A stretch of DNA of 64,000 nucleotides, from NCBI RefSeq assembly GCF_030719035.1, contig NZ_CP132203.1, positions 1,922,001-1,986,000 on the forward strand, given 5' to 3'. A program made the translations under genes and the position numbers. Of the stretch, positions 8,282 to 18,161 are shown piece by piece (position 1 is the stretch's first letter; each line of letters starts with the position of its first letter). The notes under the pieces were generated by a model. It saw only the letters and a program-made list of their open reading frames with translations, was not told the DNA's origin and ran no database searches. The DNA comes from Hahella sp. HNIBRBA332 (GTDB taxonomy: Bacteria > Pseudomonadota > Gammaproteobacteria > Pseudomonadales > Oleiphilaceae).

Positions 8282-11200
8282 TTACTGGGTAACCATCACT
8301 TTAGCAGTAGACCTAATTACCAATTGGCCCTGTCCCTTTTCTCCAACTGCGTAGCTATCCAAACTGGAAGTATAGTTATCTATGGCAAGTTCTGGAGATC
8401 GCCATACTTCGTTCCCTGTCGCTACATCATAGGCGATTACCTTCCCCGCACACTTATCGCAGTAGGGGTTTAAGGCTAAGTATAGTGCCTGTCCATTGGA
8501 CTGAGACATAAAGATACCATTATTAGGGATGGGGTTAACTTTTTTCATTTGGTCAAAACTGGAGTTAAATATATAAGTGGTGTTGTCATTCCGAGCAATG
8601 ATTTCTTCAAACCCATCAAGGTCAAGATCTATCGCACCAATCAAATAAATATCACTATCACTGTAATCACGAAGAGAGATTTGATTTAGCATCTCAAGCT
8701 CACTATCGTTCCATCTCCAAGTGCTAACATGCTTTCTGGACTGAATAATCAACCGTTTACCATTTTTAGTTGAAACAAAGAAAGCTTCAGCTGTCCCATC
8801 TAGCCATAAGTCGCTCTCTTTTAATGATGACTCGCTCACTAGGGTAAGAGTACTTCCATTAATGAGTTTTAATGGACTTGTTTTTGCTAGTATATCTTTC
8901 TTTCCATCACCAGTAATGTCCGCAATAATGAAGCCGTATTTTCCATTAGTGGAGAAGTTGTCGATTCTTTCGCTAAAAATTAGCTCTTGAGTAGCCGTGT
9001 CGAGAATACCCAGTTTCGATCCATCAGAATAATGTCCACCGAAAAGTACTTCTGGGTAGCCATCACTATCTATGTCAGAGTAGGCAACTCTATCAGGGTA
9101 GGCATGTGAGGTTGTTTGTGATGAAATTTTAGTAAATTGACTTTCATTAAATTGATAAGAGTAGATGTCAAAATTAGAGTAGTTGGTTTTATCTAAAAAG
9201 GCGAGAGAGGGGGCTTGACCTGGTTTCATTGATACGAATTGAACCTTGGCGTTACGATCACTATCGTCGAATATGGGATAATCAAATTTAAGTGCTCTGG
9301 CTTCATTTAATGAGGAAAAATAAATGATGTTCCCAGAAGAGAATATAAAATCATCATAACTATCTCCGTCTAGGTCCTTAGTGGAAGAAACTGTATACCA
9401 TAATGGCCTAGGGTAGAAATCGAATTGAAGTTCTTCTAGAAGGACGCTTGAGCCTCCTGAAATATCATAAAATCGAGGCTTAGTCTCAAGGGCCATTAAA
9501 ATATCCTGTATTCCATCTCTATTCCAATCCACTGCTGAGGGAGCAGATAAAGGGAATGAATAAGGGAAGGAGATATATCGCTCTGATAGCTCTCCATCCA
9601 GCCCTAACAAATAAAGGCGAGAGCCATCTGTAGTCGCTACCTCATACTTATCATCACCATCACTATCTATAAGGCCATAATCATGGAACCCTCTGTTGAA
9701 GCCTTCCTCATAATGGAGTTTCTCCCCGCCATCCCAAGTTGACAGAACAAAGCCCTCAGATGTGATAATTTCCTTTTCAGGGTCGCTGTCTACATTTAAA
9801 ACATCCACATCAACACCGAAAGAATTGTAGTCACTTCGCCAAATTACATCCAGCGTATTAGCGTCAAGCATGATGAATCGAGAGATTTTCCACATTTCAT
9901 CCCCGGAGCAGGACTTCCTTTGTCTAACAAGAATGCCTTTGCGAGATTGATCAGAAGATAAGTCTCCTGACCAGTCTATTTGGTGGCAGCCAGAAGTATC
10001 GAAATTGTGCTGTAAAATAATTTTCTGAGCATCAAGGTTATAAGCAATTATTTCATTGAAACTAGATATAAGGATCTCTCCAATACCATCACCATTGACA
10101 TCTTGAACAGCAAAGTCGAGAACAGTTATATCAGGAATTAATGCAAAAGGGTTTAGTAACTGCCATCTTATGCCATCTGCCCTTACTTCGAAAATATCTA
10201 TTCCGTTTCCAGCTCGGGCTATCCCTTCCAAATAATCATCATGGTCTAACTGATATAAGGTGTTAAGATAAACGCCGCTATATGGGACGACTTTCGGTTG
10301 AGGATTTTTGTTGTCAATGACGTCAAAGCTAAAAACCTGTTCACTCGATTGAGAACTGGATTTTGCAGAAATGTGAACAAAATACGTTGAGGTGGAGCCA
10401 AAGTTAATACTCCCAGTAGCAACCCAACGAATTCCTCCATCTTTATCAACAGTCATTCCCTCTGGGCCAGAAATCAGCTCGTACTGATATGGGCCAGACT
10501 TATCATCAACAGGGCGAATAGTTGCTTGAAATAATTCACCGTAGACTACTGACTTAGGGTGTTCAACAACAAAGTCATGTTGGCTTATGTCTGTTCTAAA
10601 ATCTATGTATTCTGATGTTACTACTCCTCCTTTTGTAACGGAGACAGAAATCTTATAGTAACCAGGTAGCACTGGAAGGAATTTAAAAATATTACCTTCA
10701 TTCTCTATTTTTATGTCGGATCCTTCAGGCTGATCGAGAATAGTCCATTTATATGCATATAAAGATGGTGCGGCAGAGTTAACTTGAGCATTTAAAACTA
10801 AATTTTCTGAATCATTTTTGTCTGCAAAAGCAATCTCCACCGTATTAATCCAATCATCAGACTCAACTGTATTGAATGTTATCTCATCTTTATATAGGTT
10901 TCCGAATGTGAAACCTGATCCAGGTGAGTTCTCTATAGCAAGCTGGAAATAAGGCTGAGAAGGGGAGCTGCCATTTAAACCATGGCGCAGGCCAACCTTA
11001 ATATTATTAGATCCTTTCATGGTAAATACATCATTTTCAGCCGCCAAAGTTAGGAAACCTAACGATGAAAGGAACAACTTCCCATTTTGCGCACCTAGCC
11101 TGCCGTTATTAATGGCCACAATGTCTGCATCATCTAACTGAATATCAATTCCGCGACGCTTATCCCGAATAGTTAGATTTATATTGCCCGACTGGATTGA

Positions 11201-11749
11201 GTAATCTGCAGCCAGATCCATTTGCGCTTTCCCGGCTACTGTTTGATCGGTGTTGTTATTGCTAATGTGCAGATTGTAGAACTCTATTAATGTCATACTG
11301 TGAGTTAGAGATGTGTTGTCAGCCATTGAGACCGCGCCATCCAAAGTGTAACCCCCGATAACACAGGTATCGAAAACATATGTACTCCGTCCATTCTCAC
11401 TGGAAGGCTTGAGTATGAGCGATCCTGTGACACAGCTATCGTTTAATGTGGGTATGCCTATGCCACGGCTTGCGACCAGTAGGGGTAGGTAATCAGACGT
11501 GAATCCCGCAAGAAGTTTAAAAGCCTGATTCTGGGCTGCCAGAAATGCGTTGGCATTATCGGGATTTACGTTGGAGTGAGATTTCACACCGATATATTCT
11601 ATTACTTGAGGTAATTCAGGAGGGGGTGTGGTCGGTTCTGTTGTATCAACAGGAGAAGAAGCGTCGTTACCACCGCCACCGCCACAAGCGGTAAGACTAG
11701 AAACCAGACAAACTAACACTCCCAACAGGATGCTTTTCCACTGGGCCAT
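8282..11749 (-). CDS. Large surface lipoprotein with VCBS/FG-GAP-like repeats
   Basis: 1155 residues. The N-terminus is a lipoprotein signal (MAQWKSILLGVLVCLVSS, then lipobox LTAC with a Gly-rich run), so it is anchored in the outer membrane or exposed. About 40-380 is a variable domain, followed by an Ig/cadherin-like segment around 390-480. From about 500 onward many calcium-loop repeats appear (DVNGDGIGEIL, DWNRDGIQDIL, DLDGDSYDDF, DIDSDGYPEV, DITGDGKKDIL, DLDLDGFEEI), typical of integrin-like beta-propellers. The start is the ATG at 11749 with GGGGAG upstream, not the in-frame ATG at 11764. Base composition is clearly more AT-rich than the flanks, which suggests transfer. Function unknown; adhesion is a guess. 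Confidence 0.85.
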   Translation of the reverse strand: MAQWKSILLGVLVCLVSSLTACGGGGGNDASSPVDTTEPTTPPPELPQVIEYIGVKSHSNVNPDNANAFLAAQNQAFKLLAGFTSDYLPLLVASRGIGIPTLNDSCVTGSLILKPSSENGRSTYVFDTCVIGGYTLDGAVSMADNTSLTHSMTLIEFYNLHISNNNTDQTVAGKAQMDLAADYSIQSGNINLTIRDKRRGIDIQLDDADIVAINNGRLGAQNGKLFLSSLGFLTLAAENDVFTMKGSNNIKVGLRHGLNGSSPSQPYFQLAIENSPGSGFTFGNLYKDEITFNTVESDDWINTVEIAFADKNDSENLVLNAQVNSAAPSLYAYKWTILDQPEGSDIKIENEGNIFKFLPVLPGYYKISVSVTKGGVVTSEYIDFRTDISQHDFVVEHPKSVVYGELFQATIRPVDDKSGPYQYELISGPEGMTVDKDGGIRWVATGSINFGSTSTYFVHISAKSSSQSSEQVFSFDVIDNKNPQPKVVPYSGVYLNTLYQLDHDDYLEGIARAGNGIDIFEVRADGIRWQLLNPFALIPDITVLDFAVQDVNGDGIGEILISSFNEIIAYNLDAQKIILQHNFDTSGCHQIDWSGDLSSDQSRKGILVRQRKSCSGDEMWKISRFIMLDANTLDVIWRSDYNSFGVDVDVLNVDSDPEKEIITSEGFVLSTWDGGEKLHYEEGFNRGFHDYGLIDSDGDDKYEVATTDGSRLYLLGLDGELSERYISFPYSFPLSAPSAVDWNRDGIQDILMALETKPRFYDISGGSSVLLEELQFDFYPRPLWYTVSSTKDLDGDSYDDFIFSSGNIIYFSSLNEARALKFDYPIFDDSDRNAKVQFVSMKPGQAPSLAFLDKTNYSNFDIYSYQFNESQFTKISSQTTSHAYPDRVAYSDIDSDGYPEVLFGGHYSDGSKLGILDTATQELIFSERIDNFSTNGKYGFIIADITGDGKKDILAKTSPLKLINGSTLTLVSESSLKESDLWLDGTAEAFFVSTKNGKRLIIQSRKHVSTWRWNDSELEMLNQISLRDYSDSDIYLIGAIDLDLDGFEEIIARNDNTTYIFNSSFDQMKKVNPIPNNGIFMSQSNGQALYLALNPYCDKCAGKVIAYDVATGNEVWRSPELAIDNYTSSLDSYAVGEKGQGQLVIRSTAKVMVTQ

Positions 11750-12077
11750 GACATCACTCCCCATCTTTACAGGTCGGCTACAAAAAAGGGCGGATTGTAT
11801 TGTTTTTTTGGGTGGAAATACAACTTGAATTGGGCTCTATGTGTTCAAATTTGAGACATGGACGAAAATGCTAAGCAAGAATGCTCTTGAGAGAGTTGGT
11901 AGTTGGTGGAAGGTTTAACACTCGAAATGATAAGAAAGGGATAGAAGTGTGGCGGCATTTTGGCCTGTAAAGCCACTCACTCTAACGACCAAGTAATTAA
12001 AGATTCCCAAGGGCTCTCCTTTAACTACAGGCTACAGAGTGTAGTCTCTTGTCCTTTGTTTAAGTTTTTAGAAAACC
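11750..12077. other. Intergenic, no gene seen
   Basis: 328 bases between the lipoprotein start and the SDR stop. It is AT-rich at the lipoprotein side, where its promoter should lie. No convincing reading frame, hairpin or RNA gene was seen. Confidence 0.5.
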
Positions 12078-12797
12078 TCAAAACGGAATCTCACTACCGT
12101 CCCAGGCGAACAGTTTACCGGTGTCTTCCGGACGCAATCCTTCGATGACATTCATGAGATGGCCCGCGGCCTGGTCCGGCGTAAAAAGCTGCTGTGGTGG
12201 GACGCGTTCCAAAAAAGGGGCGGAGAGAGCGCTGGCGACGGTGCCGGGGTGCAGGCCGACCACAATCGCCTGCTTGTTGCGGCGCGCCATTTCGATGCTG
12301 GCGGTTTTGAGAGCCATATTCAGGGCGGCTTTTGAGCTGCGATAAGCGTACCAGCCGCCTAAACGGTTATCGGAAATGCTGCCGACTCTGGCGGATAAGG
12401 CGGCGAAAACTGCTGGGCGCTGATGGCTTAACGCGCCGAGAAAATGTTTGGCGACCAGCATCGGGCCAATGGTGTTGGCGAGAAAGCAGGCTTCAAAGTT
12501 TGCGCTCTCTAGCTCTTTCAGCGCCTTCTCGGGTCGCATAGTCTGCGTGTGCAGGAGGCCCGCCGTCACGATCACTCTATCGACAGGCCCCGTCTCCGCG
12601 ACGAATTTCGCGGCTTGTCGAATCGAATCCTCATCGCTGAAATCCAGACGTCCCGCTTCGATGTTGATCTGTTCCCAGGTTTTGGGCGAACGGGAGAATG
12701 CAAACACTTGGGCGTTGGGCGCGCTGGCGAATCGATGGGTCAGTGCGGCGCCGATCGCGCCGGAGGCTCCCACAATAACAATGCAGTTTTGAGTCAT
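12078..12797 (-). CDS. Short-chain dehydrogenase/reductase
   Basis: 239-residue SDR oxidoreductase. Near the N-terminus is the NAD(P)-binding glycine motif GASGAIG, and in the middle the catalytic Tyr-x-x-x-Lys in YAYRSSKAA, preceded by a serine (SARVGSISDN). The length is that of a classical single-domain SDR, of the CsgA/cell-cell-signalling-like subgroup. The substrate cannot be read. The start is the ATG at 12797; there is no good ribosome-binding site, and an in-frame TTG at 12821 would add eight residues before the Rossmann fold. It stands alone, 138 bases downstream of the LysR gene on the same strand. Confidence 0.85.
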   Translation of the reverse strand: MTQNCIVIVGASGAIGAALTHRFASAPNAQVFAFSRSPKTWEQINIEAGRLDFSDEDSIRQAAKFVAETGPVDRVIVTAGLLHTQTMRPEKALKELESANFEACFLANTIGPMLVAKHFLGALSHQRPAVFAALSARVGSISDNRLGGWYAYRSSKAALNMALKTASIEMARRNKQAIVVGLHPGTVASALSAPFLERVPPQQLFTPDQAAGHLMNVIEGLRPEDTGKLFAWDGSEIPF

Positions 12798-12935
12798 GAC
12801 GAGCGTATTTATCCATGGCAAAGGAGAAGACTGGGAAAGATACGCCGAGGATGACGGAAAAGTTCAGTTGAGGCGGAATAGCGCGGTGATGGCGAGCGTT
12901 GAAAAGGCGAGGAGGGTAAGAGACCGTTGTAACAG

Positions 12936-13853
12936 CTATTCCGCTGTGACGGCCTCTTTGCTCATGATGCGCGTGGGCTGACTGTTGGCCTCGCGGGTAA
13001 TCCATTCCTGCAGCGTTTCATACTCCCGGCTGTCCCGTAACGAGGGGACGCAGGTAAGTTTGTAGCCCAGGCCGGTCTTTACGGTTCGGGAAAACACGTT
13101 GATCAATTGTCCGCCGGCCAGTTCATTCTGCACGTACAGCACATCGGTGATGGCGACGCCGCTGAATTTTACGGCGGCGGTGATAGCGGATTCCATGGAG
13201 TCCATGATCAGCATACGATCTGCGCTGATCTGCGCGCCGGACAGGCCGATGTGGGAGAAATACAATTCCCAGTCGGACATGGAAGGGTTGGGACTGATAA
13301 AGTTCGCCTGATTCAGTATTTCCTGATCAGACAGGCCCTGTAACTGCTCGTGGTAGTCTTTGGAGCACACCGCGACCAGATTTTCCTCGTAAAAGAACTC
13401 CTCGGACGGATCGTCGCAAAAGATGATGCCCATATCGTAGTGTTCTTTTAGAAAGTCGACGGAATGGCGCCAGGCGGTAGTGACTTTCAGGTTAAGCTCG
13501 GTTTCCTCGCGAATGCGGCTGAGACGCGGCAACATCCAACGGATGGCGAAAGTGACCGGCACTTTGATTTCGATAAAATTCTTTTCGTGAGGGATGCCGC
13601 AGGCGCCGCGAATGATCTCAAAGGCCTGAGTGAGTTGCTCCCACAGACGCTGGCCGCTGTCAGTCAGTTGCACTTGCTTGTTGTTTCTCACCAGCAACCG
13701 CTTTTCGAAATGCAGCTCCAAGGCTTTGATATGCTTGCTGACCCCGCTGTGGTTGATGCACAGTTCTTCCGAGGCTTTAGAAAAACTCTGATGGCGGGCG
13801 ACTGCTTCAAAAACTTCCAAGGCTTTTAATGAAGGCCGTGAGTTACTCCTCAT
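12936..13853 (-). CDS. LysR-family transcriptional regulator
   Basis: 305 residues. Residues 6-65 form the winged helix-turn-helix (LKALEVFEAVARHQSFSKA, then HSGVSKHIKALE), followed by a LysR substrate-binding domain (about 90-290), GcvA-like. The start is the ATG at 13853, preceded by AGGAGGG. It is divergent from the opine dehydrogenase gene across a 553-base spacer that holds a TGACAA-GG-TTGTCA palindrome, the arrangement expected of a LysR activator of the adjacent biosynthetic genes. The inducer is unknown; a product or precursor of the pathway is plausible. Confidence 0.9.
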   Translation of the reverse strand: MRSNSRPSLKALEVFEAVARHQSFSKASEELCINHSGVSKHIKALELHFEKRLLVRNNKQVQLTDSGQRLWEQLTQAFEIIRGACGIPHEKNFIEIKVPVTFAIRWMLPRLSRIREETELNLKVTTAWRHSVDFLKEHYDMGIIFCDDPSEEFFYEENLVAVCSKDYHEQLQGLSDQEILNQANFISPNPSMSDWELYFSHIGLSGAQISADRMLIMDSMESAITAAVKFSGVAITDVLYVQNELAGGQLINVFSRTVKTGLGYKLTCVPSLRDSREYETLQEWITREANSQPTRIMSKEAVTAE

Positions 13854-14406
13854 ACATCCCTCCTGGAAAAAATATCACAGCGATGTGCAATATAATCAAT
13901 TTACTTTTTTGAGTCGATTAAAATATCTTTTTCCAAATAAAAACAAATTGTAACGTTGCTTTTTGCATGGTATTGACAAGGTTGTCACTGTTCGCGGCGA
14001 CAGGTTTTGTTCTCGGAATGCGGCGATTTGACTGGCGCAGTGAGAGGCGGACTGTCGGCCGGATAGGTGTGTCGTCATGCCGTTGATGGAGGTTTTCCTC
14101 CTGACCGGCTTGGTATTTCAACTTTCCGTCCACCCCCCGCTCGATTGTCGCAGGTTACGTGGACGGTGGTTTGGAGGCTTGTGATACAACGGGCGTCCAA
14201 CCCCGACATTCATCCAATGATTTTCCAGCGTACGACGCCCAAGCCAGGGGCGCACATGGAAAGCCCGCCGCAAACCCGGATGTTGCAGGCAATTGCAGGA
14301 CCCGGCTCAGAGCGATATAACGCAGCAACGCAAAGCGTAAGGTAACGCGTTTGACCTGACAAACCAGTGTTCCAAGTCAAGAAGTAATGGAAAGGAAGTT
14401 CGCAAT
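13854..14406. other. Divergent regulatory region
   Basis: 553 bases between the LysR gene and the opine dehydrogenase gene. The LysR-proximal 100 bases are AT-rich; the centre carries the palindrome at 13974-13987. No protein-coding frame with a good start was found. Confidence 0.5.
13974..13987. promoter_or_regulatory. Palindromic candidate operator
   Basis: Perfect dyad TGACAA-GG-TTGTCA in the LysR/opine dehydrogenase divergent region, 120 bases upstream of the LysR start. Position and symmetry fit a LysR-type recognition site; its TTGAC could also form part of a -35 element. Confidence 0.45.
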
Positions 14407-15549
14407 ATGAATATCGTAATCATTGGCGGGGGCCAACAAGCCCACGCTCTTCTGGGTATCTTCGCCTCACGAGGGCAGGAAGTTTCGATGCTGACCCGGA
14501 AAGCCCAGGAGATAAACGAAAGACTGGGCGCCAATGGCCAGATTGTCGTATCCACCCCCTATGGAGAGGATCTGCACGCCAAGCCGGTGCGGGTGACCGA
14601 CAATCCCGTTGAAGTCATACCGCAGGCGGATCTGATTTTTATCACCAATCCCGCCAACGATCGCCCCCGCGTTCTGGCGCAAATCGCTAATCTGATTTCT
14701 GAAGACAAGGTCGTGCAGCTGTGCGCGATTCCCGGCTGGGGCGCTTTCGACTGGATGGTGGACTATCACATTGGCCGACGCTCCAATGTTTATGCCTGGG
14801 GCATTAAGGACACGCCGGTGATGGCGTCGCATCTCGTGCCCGGCCAGAGCGTCAGCATTCTCGGATTCAAGAAGGAGCTGTTCTACGCCATCTCCAATCC
14901 GACGCACATCAAGGTGGAGCTGGCCAAGAAAGCTCTGGAAAAACTATTCTATCAGCCGGCCAGCCGGGCGGAGCACTATATCGAACTAAGCGCCTGCGCC
15001 GGCAACCCTATCGAACACTTGCCGATTCTGTATTCCCTGGTGGGCCCCTATTCGCAGTGGGATGGCAAGCCCTTCAAGGAACGCCTGAACTTCTATGAAG
15101 ATCTTACCGAGTTCGCCGCCTACTTGATTAAGAAATGCGACGAAGAGCAGCAGGCCATACTGGCGGCGCTGAAAGAGGTGTATCGCTCCGATTTCCCGTT
15201 TGCTCTGCCGCTGCACGAGGACATCGTGAAAATATACGGCAGACAGATCACCGATCCGCGCACGCTGCATTCCACCTTCCGCACCAACCCGGCGTACGCC
15301 GGTATCAAGATTCCCATGCTGACGTGCGAAGGCGGCTTTGAAGTCAATCGTCGCCACCGCATCTTCACGGAAGATGTGCCTTACGGCATGGACTTCTTTC
15401 TGGAGGTCGCCAGAAGGCTGAACGTCCATACCCCCATGCTCGCTGAAATTCGTGATTGGGCTTATGAATACTGCGGGGGCTTTGAAGACAACATCACGCG
15501 TTATTTCCCCTCGGGTTGGCCGCAACGCTCTATGGCGTTGGTGCGTTAA
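14407..15549 (+). CDS. Opine (octopine/nopaline-type) dehydrogenase
   Basis: 380 residues. N-terminal Rossmann domain (IIGGGQQAHALLG at 5-17), followed from about 180 by the helical octopine/nopaline dehydrogenase domain, with a conserved histidine-containing stretch (NPIEHLPILY). The family reductively condenses an amino acid with a 2-oxo acid using NAD(P)H, forming opines; some relatives make the metallophores staphylopine and pseudopaline. It is the first gene of a four-gene run with a decarboxylase, a SbnA-like enzyme and an exporter. The ATG has AAAGGAAG 8 bases upstream. The amino acid and oxo-acid substrates cannot be read; no nicotianamine-synthase-like partner (CntL) is present. Confidence 0.82.
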   Translation: MNIVIIGGGQQAHALLGIFASRGQEVSMLTRKAQEINERLGANGQIVVSTPYGEDLHAKPVRVTDNPVEVIPQADLIFITNPANDRPRVLAQIANLISEDKVVQLCAIPGWGAFDWMVDYHIGRRSNVYAWGIKDTPVMASHLVPGQSVSILGFKKELFYAISNPTHIKVELAKKALEKLFYQPASRAEHYIELSACAGNPIEHLPILYSLVGPYSQWDGKPFKERLNFYEDLTEFAAYLIKKCDEEQQAILAALKEVYRSDFPFALPLHEDIVKIYGRQITDPRTLHSTFRTNPAYAGIKIPMLTCEGGFEVNRRHRIFTEDVPYGMDFFLEVARRLNVHTPMLAEIRDWAYEYCGGFEDNITRYFPSGWPQRSMALVR

Positions 15550-15568
15550 CCAAAGGAGCCGGGAAGTA

Positions 15569-16954
15569 ATGGTGACAATTAAATCATGCCGACAAGGCGG
15601 CGTGAGGGGTGGGGCTGCGCCGTTCCTGGCGCCGCTGACGCATCCTCTGACGCAAAGGGTGCTGGACTGCGGACGCGCTCGTTTGGATGCGTTGATGGAT
15701 GCCCATGGTTCGCCCGTGCATCTGATGTTTCCACAGATTTTTGAAGAAAACCTTTACCGCTTTCGGCGGGTCTACGCTAACGCCGATATCCGTGGCGATG
15801 TGTTGTATGCGATGAAGGTTAATCGCTGCAACAGCTTTCTCAAGTCCGTTGCGATCAATGGCGCGGGAGCGGACGTCTCCAGCCTGTTCGAGCTGCAGGA
15901 TGCGCTGGCGGCGGGCGTGGAGGGCGCTAAATGCTCGCTGTCCGGCGCGTTCAAAAGCCCTGACTTTGTCGAGCTGGGAGTCAAGAATGGGGCGGTCGTC
16001 GCCATTGACTCTGCGGAAGAATTCGAGGGCCTGCAAGAGTTGCTACTAGCGTCTCACAAAGGCGGTAAGACCCGCATCAAGGTGCGCTGGAACGGCGATG
16101 TCGGCGCCAGCCGCTTTGGTATGAACAGTGAGACGCTGAGGACGCTGGTGGGCGCACTGAAGCCGTATCGGGATCAGTTGACGCTGGAAGGCGTCGCCTT
16201 TCATCTGGGCGGCTACTCTATCCGTCAACGGGCCGAGGCGCTGGCGGTGTCTATTGAAATGATCCGCTACTTTCGCGAACTGGGCTTTGACGCTCACAGC
16301 GTCAACATAGGCGGGGGCTTCCCGACCCGCTATATCTCCCGAGGCGATTGGGAGGCGTTTCAGGGGTACAACGGCTCTCATTACTATATCGACGGTCGTA
16401 CCCCGGAGGATTTCTATCCTTACTGGTCCCCTCGCGTCAAAGACGAGGCGCTGGAGGACATTGTGACCGCCTGCGGCAATCGCGAGCGTTTGCGTCAAGA
16501 AAGCGTATCCCTGTACGTGGAGCCGGGGCGCGCCTTGGTGGATCAGGCTGGAGCGACGTTGTTTCGCGTCAAAGGCGTCAAATGTTTGGGAGCGGGCAAG
16601 CATGTCATCGTTGTTGACGGCTTCAGCTTCAGCTCCTGTGAAACCTGGTTCCATTCGGAGTTTCTGGTGGACCCGATCGTGATTGGCGCAGGTCAGGGCG
16701 ATGCTGGCGTCGCCTATATCGCAGGCGGTAGCTGCCTGGAGTCGGACGTGCTGACGAAGAGATGGATTCCTTTCAAGAATCTGCCGCAACCGGGAGATTG
16801 TCTGGCCTTTGTGAACACCGCCGGTTATCAGATGGATCTCATGGAGACCCGTTTTCACCGTGCGCCGACACCGCAAAAACTTGCAATAATCGCAACCGAC
16901 GTCCATGAAGGAGGGCTGGGCGATTGGTCATGGCGATTGGATGAGTCGTTCTGA
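15569..16954 (+). CDS. Type III PLP-dependent decarboxylase
   Basis: 461 residues of the Orn/Lys/Arg/DAP decarboxylase (alanine-racemase-fold) group. The PLP lysine is K83 in YAMKVNRC; a VSSLFELQDAL segment follows, the glycine-rich phosphate site is NIGGGFPTRY, and VEPGRALVDQAG and SSCETW mark the C-terminal beta domain and active-site cysteine. SbnH of staphyloferrin B synthesis has this fold, as do carboxynorspermidine and DAP decarboxylases. The start is the ATG at 15569, 19 bases after the opine dehydrogenase stop, with AAAGGAG upstream; an upstream start at 15452 inside the previous gene is rejected. It probably decarboxylates an amino acid or the opine-type intermediate of this cluster. 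Confidence 0.85.
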   Translation: MVTIKSCRQGGVRGGAAPFLAPLTHPLTQRVLDCGRARLDALMDAHGSPVHLMFPQIFEENLYRFRRVYANADIRGDVLYAMKVNRCNSFLKSVAINGAGADVSSLFELQDALAAGVEGAKCSLSGAFKSPDFVELGVKNGAVVAIDSAEEFEGLQELLLASHKGGKTRIKVRWNGDVGASRFGMNSETLRTLVGALKPYRDQLTLEGVAFHLGGYSIRQRAEALAVSIEMIRYFRELGFDAHSVNIGGGFPTRYISRGDWEAFQGYNGSHYYIDGRTPEDFYPYWSPRVKDEALEDIVTACGNRERLRQESVSLYVEPGRALVDQAGATLFRVKGVKCLGAGKHVIVVDGFSFSSCETWFHSEFLVDPIVIGAGQGDAGVAYIAGGSCLESDVLTKRWIPFKNLPQPGDCLAFVNTAGYQMDLMETRFHRAPTPQKLAIIATDVHEGGLGDWSWRLDESF

Positions 16955-17009
16955 GCAGTTTCGCAATCAGGACTGGAAAGCACTGATATATAACGAATAA
17001 GGAATGAAC

Positions 17010-18074
17010 ATGATTAAAACAAAAGTGTCGGAATTAATCGGCGAAACCCCTCTACTGGAGCTGCCTTTGCGGGACTGCTCCTGGAAATTGCTGCTGAAGC
17101 TGGAAAAGTTCAACCCCGGCATGAGTATGAAGGACCGCATGGCCCGCAGCATGATCGAAGCGGCGGTGCGTGAGGGCCGTTTGCAGCCGGGTGGCGTCAT
17201 CGTGGAATCGTCTTCCGGCAACACCGCGACGGGATTGGCGTTACTGGCCGCGGAAATGGGCTTTCGCTTTATCGCTGTGATGGATCATCACGCCGCCGCT
17301 GAGAAAGTCATGGCGGTGAAGGCCTACGGCGGAGAAGTACATATCGTCAAAGGCGATTACGCCGATGATGAAGTGGCGACGGTGGAAAGAGAACTGACGG
17401 CGGCGCGTCTGGCCAGTGAAATCGAGGGCGCCTGTTTTATGGATCAGTCCAACAACCTGGCGAACCCAGGCGGTTATTCCGGCACCCTGGCTCATGAGCT
17501 GATTCGCGACACAGATGGCGGCATTGACGCGCTGGTGGCCTGCGTTGGTACGGGCGGCTCCATCACCGGCGTGGCCTCGGAATTGAAGAGGTATCGCTCC
17601 GACATTCGTATTTTCGGCGTGGAGCCGGTGGGGTCAGTGGTGTTTCGCAAGGAAGGCGGGCCTTACTACCAGTCCGGCACCGGCGTGCCGCCCGGCGATG
17701 CCATTGGCGCAGCATTTCGTCGGGAATTGGTGGATTACGGTTATCAGGTGACGGACGCGGAGGCGTTTGAAACCTGTCGTTACCTGGCGCGTCAGCGCGG
17801 GTTGTTGATTGGCGGTTCAGCGGGAGGCGCGGTGTATCAGAGCGTCAAAATCGCCCAGAACCTGAGCGGAAGCGGGACGATGGTCTGCATCGTCTGTGAC
17901 GGAGGAGAAAAATACCTGCCGACAATATTCAATGATGAGTGGATGAGCGAGAGGGGACTGTTCGAACCGCGCGTGCATCAGGAGTTAAATCGCTGGCTGA
18001 CGCCGGCTTTTCCCGGGCGAGTCAACAAGACCCGGGCTGAAGCGGACGCCAGGGCGGCGAGCCTGTGCCTCTGA
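17010..18074 (+). CDS. Fold-type II PLP enzyme, cysteine synthase/SbnA-like
   Basis: 354 residues of the cysteine synthase/cystathionine beta-synthase family. The PLP lysine is K41 in NPGMSMKDRM, the substrate loop is ESSSGNTATGLA, and the phosphate loop is GTGGSITG. The C-terminal CDGGEKYL replaces the usual SGERYL of CysK. SbnA of staphyloferrin B makes an amino-acid conjugate from O-phosphoserine and glutamate; the context (opine dehydrogenase, type III decarboxylase, exporter) favours such a beta-replacement role over housekeeping cysteine synthesis. The ATG at 17010 has AAGGAA at a good distance; the ATG at 17004 is too close to it. Confidence 0.82.
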   Translation: MIKTKVSELIGETPLLELPLRDCSWKLLLKLEKFNPGMSMKDRMARSMIEAAVREGRLQPGGVIVESSSGNTATGLALLAAEMGFRFIAVMDHHAAAEKVMAVKAYGGEVHIVKGDYADDEVATVERELTAARLASEIEGACFMDQSNNLANPGGYSGTLAHELIRDTDGGIDALVACVGTGGSITGVASELKRYRSDIRIFGVEPVGSVVFRKEGGPYYQSGTGVPPGDAIGAAFRRELVDYGYQVTDAEAFETCRYLARQRGLLIGGSAGGAVYQSVKIAQNLSGSGTMVCIVCDGGEKYLPTIFNDEWMSERGLFEPRVHQELNRWLTPAFPGRVNKTRAEADARAASLCL

Positions 18075-18161
18075 CGCAGGCCTGACGCGATGCGGTTTTG
18101 GGCGTTTACAAGGGGGTGAACGCCGAGCGGTCGACCGTGAATAAAAAACAGGGACACCAAA

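Noticed and set aside
14067..14345. 92-codon frame between the LysR gene and the opine dehydrogenase
   Set aside because: Weak non-ATG start, no ribosome-binding site, Pro/Arg-rich translation typical of a non-coding GC-rich frame.
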